Shown here piece after piece: positions 26,272 to 35,452 of a stretch of 64,000 nt of DNA. Made by a program: the position numbers and the translations under genes. Numbering within the stretch: the stretch's first letter is position 1; the number at the start of each line of letters is the position of its first letter. The stretch is from the NCBI RefSeq assembly GCF_043641925.1, contig NZ_JBHZRU010000007.1, positions 82,055 through 146,054 on the forward strand, read 5' to 3'. A model generated the notes under the pieces. It was not told the origin of the DNA and ran no database searches. It was given only the letters and a program-made list of their open reading frames with translations. This DNA is from Paenisporosarcina quisquiliarum_A. GTDB lineage: Bacteria > Bacillota > Bacilli > Bacillales_A > Planococcaceae.

Positions 26272-26349
26272 AGCTTTCACTTTCAAGTGACAATCTTTCA
26301 CTTTCAAAGCCTTATCTTTCACGTTCAATCGTAGATCTTTCACTCAATT
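26272..26349. repeat. 21-bp-period array B1
   Basis: Four copies of ATCTTTCACTTTCAA begin at 26272, 26293, 26314 and 26335: three intervals of exactly 21 bp. The third has ACG for ACT and the fourth is shortened. A remnant of repeat R1 follows at 26358. The spacer contains no gene. Confidence 0.8.
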
Positions 26350-26357
26350 TCGTAAAA

Positions 26358-26397
26358 GCCGTGCCCCCCGGAACGCGTCCGCCAAAATGAAAATCAA
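26358..26397. repeat. Truncated copy of repeat R1
   Basis: GGAACGCGTCCGCC and AATGAAAATCAA match the terminal part of R1 copies at 45077 and 2972. The rest of the element is missing. Confidence 0.55.
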
Positions 26398-26426
26398 CCG
26401 CATACACTCACTTTATTTACTCAATC

Positions 26427-26468
26427 AAAAATCCCCACAACAGCTTTCGCAAAGTTGTGGGGATTTTC
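26427..26468 (-). terminator. Terminator of the app operon
   Basis: AATCCCCACAAC (26429-26440) pairs with GTTGTGGGGATT; the minus strand then runs ATTTTTG. It lies directly after the binding-protein gene. Confidence 0.85.
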
Positions 26469-26477
26469 TATTATGAA

Positions 26478-28298
26478 TTATTTAGAAGATTTAACTGGAT
26501 CTTCAGAAATTAATTCAACTTCGTTCCAATCAAAGTTACCAGAGTAGTCAATATCATAGTACTTCACAGCATGGTTAACTGGACGAAGTTCTAAACGGTA
26601 TTGAGTTGGAATGATTGGAACATTTTCAGACATATATTCTTGCCATTCGCGGAATTTACCTGCACGGTACTCAGAATCGAATGCTTCAGGAGAGTCGATA
26701 GCAGCTAAAAGCTCTTCTAACTTCTCAGAAGTGTAACGGCTGAAGTTATATTGTGCAGTTTTTGAGTAAAGACCTGATGGAGATGGGTTAGTACCTGTAC
26801 CCCATGCAGCCATGAAGATATCGATTTCTGGATCATCAGCTTGAACTTTATCGTAGAAGCTATTGAATTCGATTGTACGACCTGTTGTAAGAGTTACATT
26901 TAAACCAACGTCTTTCCAGTTTTGCATGTAGAATGACGCGATATCTTCAGCGATATCTCCACCAGACATTGTAGCGAATTTAATTTCAAGTGGCTTGCCA
27001 TCTTTATCTTCACGAAGTCCGTCACCATCAACGTCCTCATATCCAGCTTCGTCTAATAATGCATTAGCTTTATCCACATCATATGTGTAGCCTTCTAATG
27101 TATCATCATAGAATGATTGGAATACTGGTGGAATTAGAGATGTTGCACGTTCACGTAAATTGTTGTAATACACTTCAGAAACTTGTTCTACGTCAATTGC
27201 GTAACCCATTGCTTGACGAAGTTTTACATCGCCCATTTTAGCATTTGGATCCATTACAACTTCGCTCTTATCCATGTCGTATTTACCAAGTTTGAAACCA
27301 ATGTATTGGTAGTAAAGTTCATTACGGCCAAGTACAGTTAGGTTGTCAAAATCTTTGATTTCTAAATACTTGTCTGTGCTGAATGTGTTAGCAGTCATAT
27401 GGTATTCCCCTGTTTGCAATGCAACAGAGATAGATGTTGAAGGAACTGTTTTTACTAATACGCTATCAAGTTTTGGAGCACCTTTCCAGTAGTTTTCGTT
27501 TTTCACGAATTGTACTGATTCACCAGGTACGATTTTATCAAATTTGAAAGCACCTAAAGTTACAATGTTTTTACGTACTGCATCTGATTCTAGTAACTCA
27601 CCTACTGGAATGTCCTTAAGTACGTGACTTGGTTCTGCAGTAGTCCAAATACCATCACCACCACTGAAAATAGCTGGAGATAATTTGTTGAATGAAATTT
27701 CTAAAGTCTTTTCATCCACTTTCTTTAAACCAGAAATTGTATCAGCTGTACCCGCATTGTACTCAACAGCACCTACGATGTTTTGGAAATCAGCATCGTA
27801 ACGTACTCCTGTGTAGTCTGGAGAACCGATAATTAGGTAAGGCTGCATTAAATCTTCAATTTTAAGTGGCTCACCATCAGACCATTTAACTCCGTCTTTG
27901 ATCGTGATTGTTACTTTATTATTATCTTGATCAACTTCCATACCCGCGATACCATCGTTCGTTAATAGGAAGTCACCATCTGTTTCAAAAATTGCGTTAC
28001 TAGCGAATTGCATGATGTCTGCATCATACGCATCCTCATATAGAACTGTAGAGAAAATCCCTTGGAAAGGTGAGTCATTTACTAGAGCTACTTTTAAAGT
28101 ACCTCCTTCAATAACATCTCCTTCATTTTCAACATTCAATGGGAAACTTGCAGTATCAACAACTTCTTCAGTATCACCATCATCTTCATTGTCTTTTGGA
28201 GCATCGTCTCCATCATTTGTACTTTCTCCATTACATGCACCAAGTACAAGTATGAAAGCTAAAAGTAATGCTAATAACGACCAAAACTTTTTGTTCAT
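26478..28298 (-). CDS. appA: Peptide ABC transporter binding lipoprotein (second Opp-type system)
   Basis: A 606-residue family-5 solute-binding protein with lipobox LGAC (Cys22) and an acidic linker. Segments VTITIKDGVKWSDGEPLKIEDL and MGYAIDVEQVSEVYYNN are typical. It differs clearly from OppA in this window and is encoded last in the operon (D-F-B-C-A), whereas oppA is first in its own. It likely binds peptides of another size class. The App name is by analogy with B. subtilis, where app lies beside fabF and trpS; the specificity is not shown. Confidence 0.88.
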   Translation of the reverse strand: MNKKFWSLLALLLAFILVLGACNGESTNDGDDAPKDNEDDGDTEEVVDTASFPLNVENEGDVIEGGTLKVALVNDSPFQGIFSTVLYEDAYDADIMQFASNAIFETDGDFLLTNDGIAGMEVDQDNNKVTITIKDGVKWSDGEPLKIEDLMQPYLIIGSPDYTGVRYDADFQNIVGAVEYNAGTADTISGLKKVDEKTLEISFNKLSPAIFSGGDGIWTTAEPSHVLKDIPVGELLESDAVRKNIVTLGAFKFDKIVPGESVQFVKNENYWKGAPKLDSVLVKTVPSTSISVALQTGEYHMTANTFSTDKYLEIKDFDNLTVLGRNELYYQYIGFKLGKYDMDKSEVVMDPNAKMGDVKLRQAMGYAIDVEQVSEVYYNNLRERATSLIPPVFQSFYDDTLEGYTYDVDKANALLDEAGYEDVDGDGLREDKDGKPLEIKFATMSGGDIAEDIASFYMQNWKDVGLNVTLTTGRTIEFNSFYDKVQADDPEIDIFMAAWGTGTNPSPSGLYSKTAQYNFSRYTSEKLEELLAAIDSPEAFDSEYRAGKFREWQEYMSENVPIIPTQYRLELRPVNHAVKYYDIDYSGNFDWNEVELISEDPVKSSK

Positions 28299-28372
28299 TC
28301 CTTTTCCTCCTTTTTTTATCTCTTGTTCTATATATCAAACGGTAACCGTTTAATACCAATTATAATTAGGGA

Positions 28373-29284
28373 TTACCCTAAGCGTTGCTTCGCATCTGCA
28401 GATCGGCGAATTGCTTGACCCACATAGTTGATGCCTAACATTAATAAAAGAATTAATAACGATGCTGGTAGCCATACCCACCACTTATCTTGTAAAACGA
28501 GTGGGTTATTTGCATAACTTACTAAAGTTCCTAAACTCGGAGTTGAAGGTGGTAAACCAAATCCTAAATAAGAAAGACCTGTTTCAATTCCTACATTCCC
28601 AGCAAAGGAAAGAGTAAGATCAACAATTATGATCGAACTAAGGTTTGGCATCATTTTCCCGAAAATAATGGTCGCATCACTTGTACCCATTGTTTTCGAG
28701 GCATTGACATAGTCTCTTCGACTTTCAGATAGTGCTTTGCTTCGGATTAGACGAGCTGTACCTGGCCATATAAATACACTGAGAATTAATACGAAAATTG
28801 GAATATTATATTTTGGGACAATTGTTACGAAAACGATAATAATCATCAATGATGGAATCGTTATGAAGAAATCAATGATTCTCATAAAGATATTGTCAAT
28901 CCAACCGCCAAAGTATCCGGTAGTTAATCCAATAATTAGACCAACTGCACCTGTCAAAAGTGTTACTGCGATTGCAATAGAAATCGAATTTCGGGCTCCA
29001 ATAATTAATTGCCCTAAAATATCTCGTCCACCTTGATCGGCACCAAGCAGGAATTTCTCACCCGGCTCTGCGAACTTATCTCTTAAACTAACACGCATCA
29101 TTTCTTGTTGATCTATAAACATAGCCAATATATAGATACCTAAAATCACGATAATCAGTGCGATAAGTGAAAACATCGCGAGTTTATCTTTTTTGAATTC
29201 ACGCATGATAACTTGAAATCCAGTCGGCGGAGAGCTTTCTGGATGTTCAGATTGAATTACTACATTGTCTGTCTGCTCTTTCAT
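28373..29284 (-). CDS. appC: Peptide ABC transporter permease (AppC/OppC type)
   Basis: Permease of 303 residues: a cytosolic N-terminus, first helix at about residues 38-58, then five helices after GADQGGRDILGQLIIGARNS. The coupling motif is in DYVNASKTMGTSDATIIFGKMMPN. Follows appB by 31 bp and precedes appA. It has a clear GGAGAG ribosome binding site. Confidence 0.9.
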   Translation of the reverse strand: MKEQTDNVVIQSEHPESSPPTGFQVIMREFKKDKLAMFSLIALIIVILGIYILAMFIDQQEMMRVSLRDKFAEPGEKFLLGADQGGRDILGQLIIGARNSISIAIAVTLLTGAVGLIIGLTTGYFGGWIDNIFMRIIDFFITIPSLMIIIVFVTIVPKYNIPIFVLILSVFIWPGTARLIRSKALSESRRDYVNASKTMGTSDATIIFGKMMPNLSSIIIVDLTLSFAGNVGIETGLSYLGFGLPPSTPSLGTLVSYANNPLVLQDKWWVWLPASLLILLLMLGINYVGQAIRRSADAKQRLG

Positions 29285-29315
29285 GTATGTACACTCTCCT
29301 TAACCATTATTTTCA

Positions 29316-30278
29316 TCAATCTATCCTGATTCGTGGATCTACAATGCTCATAATAATGTCAGATAATAGACTGCCTAATAACGTTAAGAATCCGTACAGC
29401 ATAACCAAAGCAGTAATTACACTATAATCACGTCCAGCAATGGAATTAATAAATAGTTGACCCATTCCAGGATATGCGAAAATTGTTTCAATAAAGATGG
29501 AGCCGGTAAGTAAACCTGTGATTGTAAACCCTAAGAAAGCAGCAATTGGCAATAAAGAATTTCGGAAAATATGTCCCGAATATACTTTATTCAAAGGAAT
29601 TCCTTTACTACGAGCCGTACGAACATAATCCGCAGACTTTGAATCAATTACTTCTGTTCTTAAATATTGAATAACCCCTGTTGTACCTAAAACGGCTGCA
29701 GTTAATGCTGGTAATAAAATATGATAAATTTTACTCCAAAGGTAACTTAAGGAACCATTATCATATTTAATATCTACTGTTCCACTCGTTGGGAACCATT
29801 GTAGTTTGTATCCAAAGAAGAAGAGGAATATTAACGCCAATACGAATACTGGAATTGCATAACTGATAAAACTATATAAAACAACGGTTTTATCTAAAAA
29901 TGTATTCTGATACCGCCCTGCAAGAACCCCTAATGGAACGGCAATTAAATACAGTAAGAATGCACTTAGTAAGGACAACCACAATGTATTCATTGCACGG
30001 TCGCCAATCAAGTCGGCTACTTGTACTTTATATGTGTAACTTTTACCAAAATCCCCTTGGAAAGCATTTCCCATCCACTTAGCATATTGGACATACCAAG
30101 GATCGTAGAATCCTGCTTGCTCACGTAATTGTTCAATACGTGCTGGGTCAGTGTCTGGTGTGATCATTCCTGTAAAAGGATCTCCAGGCATAAATTTCGC
30201 CATCACAAAGATTAAAAGACTTAAAACTAATAATTGAGGAATCATGACTAATACACGACGAAAAATTGTTTTCCACAT
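29316..30278 (-). CDS. appB: Peptide ABC transporter permease (AppB/OppB type)
   Basis: Permease of 320 residues with six helices and the N-terminal MWKTIFRRVLVMIPQLLVLS. The coupling motif is in DYVRTARSKGIPLNKVYSGHIFRNS. The start overlaps nothing and lies 1 bp after the appF stop, with GAGGGGG as ribosome binding site inside appF. Confidence 0.9.
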   Translation of the reverse strand: MWKTIFRRVLVMIPQLLVLSLLIFVMAKFMPGDPFTGMITPDTDPARIEQLREQAGFYDPWYVQYAKWMGNAFQGDFGKSYTYKVQVADLIGDRAMNTLWLSLLSAFLLYLIAVPLGVLAGRYQNTFLDKTVVLYSFISYAIPVFVLALIFLFFFGYKLQWFPTSGTVDIKYDNGSLSYLWSKIYHILLPALTAAVLGTTGVIQYLRTEVIDSKSADYVRTARSKGIPLNKVYSGHIFRNSLLPIAAFLGFTITGLLTGSIFIETIFAYPGMGQLFINSIAGRDYSVITALVMLYGFLTLLGSLLSDIIMSIVDPRIRID

Positions 30279-30279
30279 C

Positions 30280-31227
30280 TTAAATGACCCCCTCTACCTT
30301 GTCCGTCTTCGCAACAGCATGCGTATCCGAAATAGATTGAAGATCATAAACCCGACCATTTGAATCAAAATACTGATGGTGATCAAGTTGATAATTCTTT
30401 TCTACATTAATGCGCTCTATCTTACGTTCCACACGACTTTCTGGCTCTATGTTTGGAATAGCCGACAATAGACGTTTCGTGTATATATGTTGCGGATTTT
30501 GATAAATATCTTTTTTAGATCCCGATTCGACAAATCGACCTTTGTACATAATCGAAATATGGTCACACATATGTTTCACAACGCCAAGATCATGTGAAAT
30601 GAACAAGTAGCTCAATCCCAATTCATCTTGAATATCTTTCAAAAAATTCAACACCTGTGCTTGAACGGATAAATCTAGTGCCGATACCGGTTCATCTGCA
30701 ATAATCAATTTCGGATTAGTTGCGATGGCACGTGCAATACCGATACGCTGCTTTTGGCCACCCGAGAATTCATGTGGATACTTCAATTTTGCATCTTCAG
30801 GCATTCCAACAATCGCTAACAATTCATTAATTTTTCTGCGCTCTTCTAAATCTGACAGACGCAAGAAATTACGAATTGGTTCAGACAAGATATCTTGTAC
30901 ACGTTTTCGTGGATTTAAACTTGAGTGAGCATCTTGGAAAATCATTTGAATATCTCGATTGTAAGAAGAATTACGCTGACGACGTTGATTCGTCACGTTT
31001 TTTCCTTCGTATATGATTTGTCCTGATGTTATTTTTTCAAGTCCGATAATGGCTTTACCTGTTGTGGATTTTCCACAACCAGATTCACCAACTAAACCAT
31101 ATGTCTTTCCTTTTTCGAATTCCATATTAATACCGTCAACAGCATGAACATGGTCAACGATTGTATTAAAGAAGCCACCGCGTACAGGATAATGGACGCG
31201 TAAATCTTTTATTTCCATAAAACTCAT
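30280..31227 (-). CDS. appF: Peptide ABC transporter ATPase (AppF/OppF type)
   Basis: A 315-residue ATPase: Walker A GESGCGKSTTGK, signature FSGGQKQRIGIAR, Walker B PKLIIADEP. The oligopeptide-type extension (HIYTKRLLSAIPNIEP) is present. The start overlaps the appD stop by 4 bases. Partner of AppD. Confidence 0.92.
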   Translation of the reverse strand: MSFMEIKDLRVHYPVRGGFFNTIVDHVHAVDGINMEFEKGKTYGLVGESGCGKSTTGKAIIGLEKITSGQIIYEGKNVTNQRRQRNSSYNRDIQMIFQDAHSSLNPRKRVQDILSEPIRNFLRLSDLEERRKINELLAIVGMPEDAKLKYPHEFSGGQKQRIGIARAIATNPKLIIADEPVSALDLSVQAQVLNFLKDIQDELGLSYLFISHDLGVVKHMCDHISIMYKGRFVESGSKKDIYQNPQHIYTKRLLSAIPNIEPESRVERKIERINVEKNYQLDHHQYFDSNGRVYDLQSISDTHAVAKTDKVEGVI

Positions 31228-32237
31228 GTCAAGCTTCCCCCTTCTTCACCTTCAAAGTGAAAGTGGTTCCAGCAGGTACATCGCACAAAATGTCCTGGTG
31301 CTATCTCGTGAAGTTGTGGTTCTGTTTCATGTGCTTCAGCAGGAATCCAAGGAATCCGAGGAGCAAAGCGGCAACCATCTCGCGGTAAGTTTACTAATGA
31401 TGGCACGATGCCTTGAATGACTTCTAATTTTTCGTTATCGCTATGTGTTTGTGGAATTGAGTTTAATAGTGATCTAGTGTATGGATGTACAGGATTGTTG
31501 AACAATTCATCAACAGGTGCTTCTTCAATTACTTGTCCTGCATACATTACCGCAACACGGTCTGCAACTTCAGCAACGACACCAAGATCATGCGTGATTA
31601 AAATAATGCCAGACTCAGTCTCAGCTTGTAAGTCTTTTAAAAGATCTAAAATCTGAGCTTGAATGGTTACATCTAAAGCAGTCGTTGGTTCGTCTGCGAT
31701 AATAATGGCTGGTTTACACGAAATAGCAATTGCGATGATTACACGTTGACGCATACCACCTGAAAGTTGATGTGGAAATTGTCGTACTACTCGTTCCGGT
31801 TTAGGAATTCCCACTTGATTTAGCAGTTCAATCACACGATGAGATCGCTCTGTTTTTGACAACTTCGTATGATAAATTAATGCCTCTGCGATTTGATCTC
31901 CAATTCGCATTAAGGGATTTAATGCAGATAATGGGTCTTGGAAGATCATTCCAATATCATTCCCGCGGACTTTGTTAAGTTTGTCATCCGTTAATTTGGC
32001 TAAGTTAAGACCTTTAAATTGGATTTCACCTGAAATTTTGGTGTTGTTTGGATCGTGGAGTCCGATGATTGATGTTGCTAACGTACTTTTACCACATCCT
32101 GATTCTCCAACGATGGCTAAGATTTCATTTTTCTTTAAATGAATCGAAACGCCATCTACTGCATTAAAATATGTATCTTTTACTCGGAAACCAGTATGTA
32201 GATCGTTAATCGTTAAAAGATCTTGAGTCGGATTCAA
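31224..32237 (-). CDS. appD: Peptide ABC transporter ATPase (AppD/OppD type)
   Basis: A 337-residue ATPase: Walker A GESGCGKSTLAT, signature LSGGMRQRVIIAIA, Walker B PAIIIADEP. The C-terminus has a Cys-containing segment (DGCRFAPRIPW, HFVRCTCWN), unlike OppD of this window. Start TTG 32237 was chosen because AGAGGAG lies 7 bases upstream; the ATG at 32258 lies before that site. First gene of the second peptide-uptake operon. Confidence 0.92.
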   Translation of the reverse strand: MNPTQDLLTINDLHTGFRVKDTYFNAVDGVSIHLKKNEILAIVGESGCGKSTLATSIIGLHDPNNTKISGEIQFKGLNLAKLTDDKLNKVRGNDIGMIFQDPLSALNPLMRIGDQIAEALIYHTKLSKTERSHRVIELLNQVGIPKPERVVRQFPHQLSGGMRQRVIIAIAISCKPAIIIADEPTTALDVTIQAQILDLLKDLQAETESGIILITHDLGVVAEVADRVAVMYAGQVIEEAPVDELFNNPVHPYTRSLLNSIPQTHSDNEKLEVIQGIVPSLVNLPRDGCRFAPRIPWIPAEAHETEPQLHEIAPGHFVRCTCWNHFHFEGEEGGSLT

Positions 32238-32516
32238 ATGATTACTCCTCTCATGCATATACTTAGATGTTATGAAACTTGTACTCTTTATAAAATTTAA
32301 ATTATTCTGTTAATTGTTTACCTAGTTTTAAATTCTATTACAGAATTATTACAACCGCAATATAAATTTTGCAAATTTCCTAAAATTCGCTAATTTTGTA
32401 AAGACGTTTGCCACTATAACCCTTTAATATCAACGATTCGTTAGTTGATTGAAATTTCTTTTTTTTCAGTTAAAGGTAATTTTTGAAATAGAATTTCTTA
32501 ATGCTTAAATTCATTC
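32238..32516. other. Spacer between fabF and the app operon
   Basis: About 280 bp of AT-rich DNA upstream of appD. It should hold the app promoter, but no convincing box, operator or repeat was recognised. Confidence 0.5.
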
Positions 32517-32549
32517 AAAAAAAAATCTCCTCAAAAAGAGGAGATATTC
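32517..32549 (-). terminator. Terminator of fabHF
   Basis: AATCTCCTC pairs with GAGGAGATATT around a five-A loop; the minus strand then has a long T run. Confidence 0.85.
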
Positions 32550-32555
32550 CAAACA

Positions 32556-33791
32556 TTATATTTTTTTGAAAACCAACGTTGCATTATGACCACCGAATCC
32601 AAGTGAATTGCTCATTGCATACTCAATATCTTTTGGACGAGCAGCATTTGCCACATAATCTAAATCACAAATTGGATCTGGATTTTCTAAATTCATTGTT
32701 GGTGGCATAATTCCTTCATGAATCGCCAGAGCTGTGAAAATTGCTTCAATTCCGCCTGCCGCACCAAGTAAATGGCCTGTCATCGACTTCGTAGAACTCA
32801 TTGCGAGTTTATTAGCATGATCACCAAAAACAGATTTTACAGCTAATGTTTCGAATTGATCATTGTACGGTGTGCTTGTTCCATGTGCATTGATATAGTC
32901 AATTTGAGAAGGATCGATTCCTGCACCTTCAATGGCTTGTTTCATTGCACGTGCTGCACCTTCTCCTTCAGGAGCTGGAGCGGTAATATGATGGGCGTCA
33001 CCAGTTGAACCATAGCCAATAATTTCGGCATACATTTTCGCTCCACGCGCTTTCGCATGTTCGTATTCTTCTAAAATCAAAATACCCGAACCTTCGCCAA
33101 TGACAAATCCATCGCGATTTGCATCGAATGGACGAGATGCTGTTTTAGGGTCTTGATTTAACGTCAAAGCTGTATTCGCACAGAATCCTGCTACAGACAT
33201 ATTCGTAATTGGCGCTTCTGCTCCACCTGAAATCATCACGTCTGCTTCTCCACGTTCGATAACTTTAAAAGCATCACCAAGCGAATTCGTACCAGATGCA
33301 CATGCTGTTACGGTACAAGAATTCATCGCTTTTGCACCGAAGTGAATCGATACTTGACCAGCTGCCATATCTGGAATCATCATTGGAACAAAGAATGGAC
33401 TTACGCGACGGTATCCTCTATCAAGGAACGTACGGAATTGTTGTTCGTACGTCTCCATTCCACCGATACCTGAGCCAATCCATACACCTGTACGAAGGCC
33501 AAGTTCTGGTGTAATTTCAAGCTCCGCATCTTTAACAGCCATAATCGAAGCCGCTAAAGCAAAATGGGTAAACCGATCCATTTTGCGTGCATCTTTCTTT
33601 TCAATATACGATTCAATATCAAAATCTTTCACTTCAGCAGCTACTTTAGCTGGAAAGTCATCCGCATTCACTCGCGTCATTGGACCAATACCCGAACGTC
33701 CTTCTTTTATCCCAGCCCAAGTTGTCTCGATATCATTACCTAAAGGCGTAACTGCACCTATTCCTGTTATTACAACACGACGTTTTGTCAT
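32556..33791 (-). CDS. fabF: Beta-ketoacyl-ACP synthase II
   Basis: Elongating condensing enzyme of fatty-acid synthesis. The nucleophile Cys164 lies in TVTACASGTNS. The two histidines lie in INAHGTSTPYND and SMTGHLLGAAGG. Length (411 residues) is standard. It lies 47 bp after fabH and should share its FapR-controlled promoter. Confidence 0.97.
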   Translation of the reverse strand: MTKRRVVITGIGAVTPLGNDIETTWAGIKEGRSGIGPMTRVNADDFPAKVAAEVKDFDIESYIEKKDARKMDRFTHFALAASIMAVKDAELEITPELGLRTGVWIGSGIGGMETYEQQFRTFLDRGYRRVSPFFVPMMIPDMAAGQVSIHFGAKAMNSCTVTACASGTNSLGDAFKVIERGEADVMISGGAEAPITNMSVAGFCANTALTLNQDPKTASRPFDANRDGFVIGEGSGILILEEYEHAKARGAKMYAEIIGYGSTGDAHHITAPAPEGEGAARAMKQAIEGAGIDPSQIDYINAHGTSTPYNDQFETLAVKSVFGDHANKLAMSSTKSMTGHLLGAAGGIEAIFTALAIHEGIMPPTMNLENPDPICDLDYVANAARPKDIEYAMSNSLGFGGHNATLVFKKI

Positions 33792-33838
33792 GATAATCGT
33801 TCTCCCCTCATCAATAAGCTATACGTGTACATTAAGTT

Positions 33839-34774
33839 TTATTTACCCCAACGCATGGCAATTGCGCCCCATGTTAATCCGCCGCCGAACCCAACCATGA
33901 CAATTACATCATCGTCCGAAATCTTGCCATTTAATACTTCTTCTTTTAATGAAATCGGAATCGATGCTGCAGATGTATTCCCAAACTGATTAATGGTTTT
34001 TGACATTTTCTCTTCAGGTAAGCCTAAGCGTTGACGTGATGATTCCATAATCCTAATATTTGCTTGGTGAGGCACTAAGAAATCAACCTCATCTTTAGAA
34101 AGACCTGCTTTTGTTATCACATTCTCTGCAGACTCACCCATTTGGCGAACCGCAAATTTAAACACTTCTCGACCATTCATTTCTAGATAAGGTCCTTCTT
34201 GATACAAATGCTTTCCACCTGAACCATCCGCTCCAAGCTCAAATGATAAAATCCCTCTTCCTTCTGAAACATGACCAATAACTGCAGCTCCAGCTCCGTC
34301 TCCAAACAAGACAGCTGTATTGCGATCTTCGAAGTTCGTAATCTTTGAAAGTTTTTCTACACCCACGACTAAAACATATGGATAAGTCCCTGATTCGACA
34401 AATTGTTTTGCCGTAATCACACCATACATAAAACCAGCACAAGCAGCTGAAATATCCATAGCTGCCGCATGGGTAGCTTCTAAACGCTCTTGAATCATGG
34501 TTGATACGCTTGGAAATGGTTTATCAGGAGTGACTGTCGCCACTAAAATTAATCCAATTTGATCCGCACGGATTCCTGCATCATGAATTGCATCCTTTGC
34601 CGCTTCATAAGCCATATCGGACGTATTGACGTCGTCACCAGCAAACCGTCTTTCTTCTATACCAGTTCGAGTGCGAATCCACTCATCGGTTGTGTCCATT
34701 CTTTTCTCTAAATCAAAATTGGTAACGATTTGTTCAGGAATATATCTACCTAAACCTACTATTCCAGCATTCAT
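33839..34774 (-). CDS. fabH: Beta-ketoacyl-ACP synthase III
   Basis: Starts fatty-acid synthesis by condensing a branched or acetyl acyl-CoA with malonyl-ACP. The catalytic Cys112 lies in ISAACAGFMYG; His and Asn lie in VPHQANIRIM and QFGNTSAAS. Length 311 residues. The ribosome binding site is AATGAGG. Upstream at 34804 is a FapR operator. Confidence 0.97.
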   Translation of the reverse strand: MNAGIVGLGRYIPEQIVTNFDLEKRMDTTDEWIRTRTGIEERRFAGDDVNTSDMAYEAAKDAIHDAGIRADQIGLILVATVTPDKPFPSVSTMIQERLEATHAAAMDISAACAGFMYGVITAKQFVESGTYPYVLVVGVEKLSKITNFEDRNTAVLFGDGAGAAVIGHVSEGRGILSFELGADGSGGKHLYQEGPYLEMNGREVFKFAVRQMGESAENVITKAGLSKDEVDFLVPHQANIRIMESSRQRLGLPEEKMSKTINQFGNTSAASIPISLKEEVLNGKISDDDVIVMVGFGGGLTWGAIAMRWGK

Positions 34775-34802
34775 GAGACAACCTCATTTCGTTTGTTATC
34801 AA

Positions 34803-34826
34803 TTATTAGTACCTGGTAACAATAAT
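34803..34826 (-). promoter_or_regulatory. FapR operator of fabHF
   Basis: ATTAGTACCTGGTAACAATA matches the FapR palindrome with a weaker right half. It lies about 30 bp before the fabH start, the same distance as the operator before fabI. Confidence 0.82.
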
Positions 34827-34964
34827 AACGAATTCAAGGTCATTTGACAACCGTCCGCCACGACTTCGCCAAATATACGCGTTCATTTTGAAAAGATTCT
34901 TTTTCAATAAAGATTCGTATGGTATGATAAAGTCATTAAATAGTCTGTTTAGAGGTGAAACCAC

Positions 34965-35153
34965 GTGAAATTTGTCTTTACATTTATTTGGTCTTTTCTA
35001 TTGATCACATTGCTTAACTATGTTGTTAGTTCTGTAAATGGTGTACCTTTTGACTTTACACTAGGCGCAATCGTTTCAGTTGGTGTTGCATTGTTATTGT
35101 TTGTAATTTCTAAAGTTATTCCAAACGAACCTGTTGCACACGAACATCACTAA
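34965..35153 (+). CDS. yjzD: DUF2929 small membrane protein (YjzD-like)
   Basis: A 62-residue protein with two hydrophobic helices (residues 2-19 and 31-51) and a His-rich end (AHEHH). The start is GTG 34965 with AGAGGTG at good spacing. It is divergent from fabH, as yjzD/yjzB-type genes are in B. subtilis. Family function unknown. A strong terminator follows. Confidence 0.75.
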   Translation: MKFVFTFIWSFLLITLLNYVVSSVNGVPFDFTLGAIVSVGVALLLFVISKVIPNEPVAHEHH

Positions 35154-35164
35154 TAATTAAACAT

Positions 35165-35203
35165 CAAAAACGGTCTCTCATTTTATTGAGAGACCGTTTT
35201 TTC
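35165..35203 (+). terminator. Terminator of the DUF2929 gene
   Basis: AAAAACGGTCTCTCA (35166-35180) pairs with TGAGAGACCGTTTTT (35187-35201). Confidence 0.9.
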
Positions 35204-35219
35204 TATACATAAAAAGTTT

Positions 35220-35380
35220 CTGATTTTCATTACTGCGGACGCTTTCCGGTGGGCAAGGCATCAGCCGCTTCCTTCGCTATGCTCAGTCCAGGGTCTTTAG
35301 CTCTTGCACCTGCCGCTTCGCTTTCGGTGCAAAAAACATCTGCTATTCCCCTCGGAGTCGCCGCCTCCATTCCAATCAGA
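35220..35380. repeat. Interspersed repeat R1, copy 3
   Basis: Starts CTGATTTTCATTACTGCGGA with CGCTTTCC and ends CGGAGTCGCCGCCTCCATTC. It is longer than copy 2 because of an inner insert (TGCACCTGCCGCTTCGC, GGTGCAAAA) that also occurs in copy 8 at 37983. Confidence 0.8.
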
Positions 35381-35452
35381 ATTGAGTTAACCAAATGCCA
35401 GTTAATCTGTAGAGATTACCTGTATTCTCTGAAATCAATACAGTTTACAAAT

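Noticed and set aside
26272..26349. A CRISPR array.
   Set aside because: The units are 15-16 bp with 5-6 bp between them, are degenerate, and no cas genes are present. The same holds for the other 21-bp arrays.
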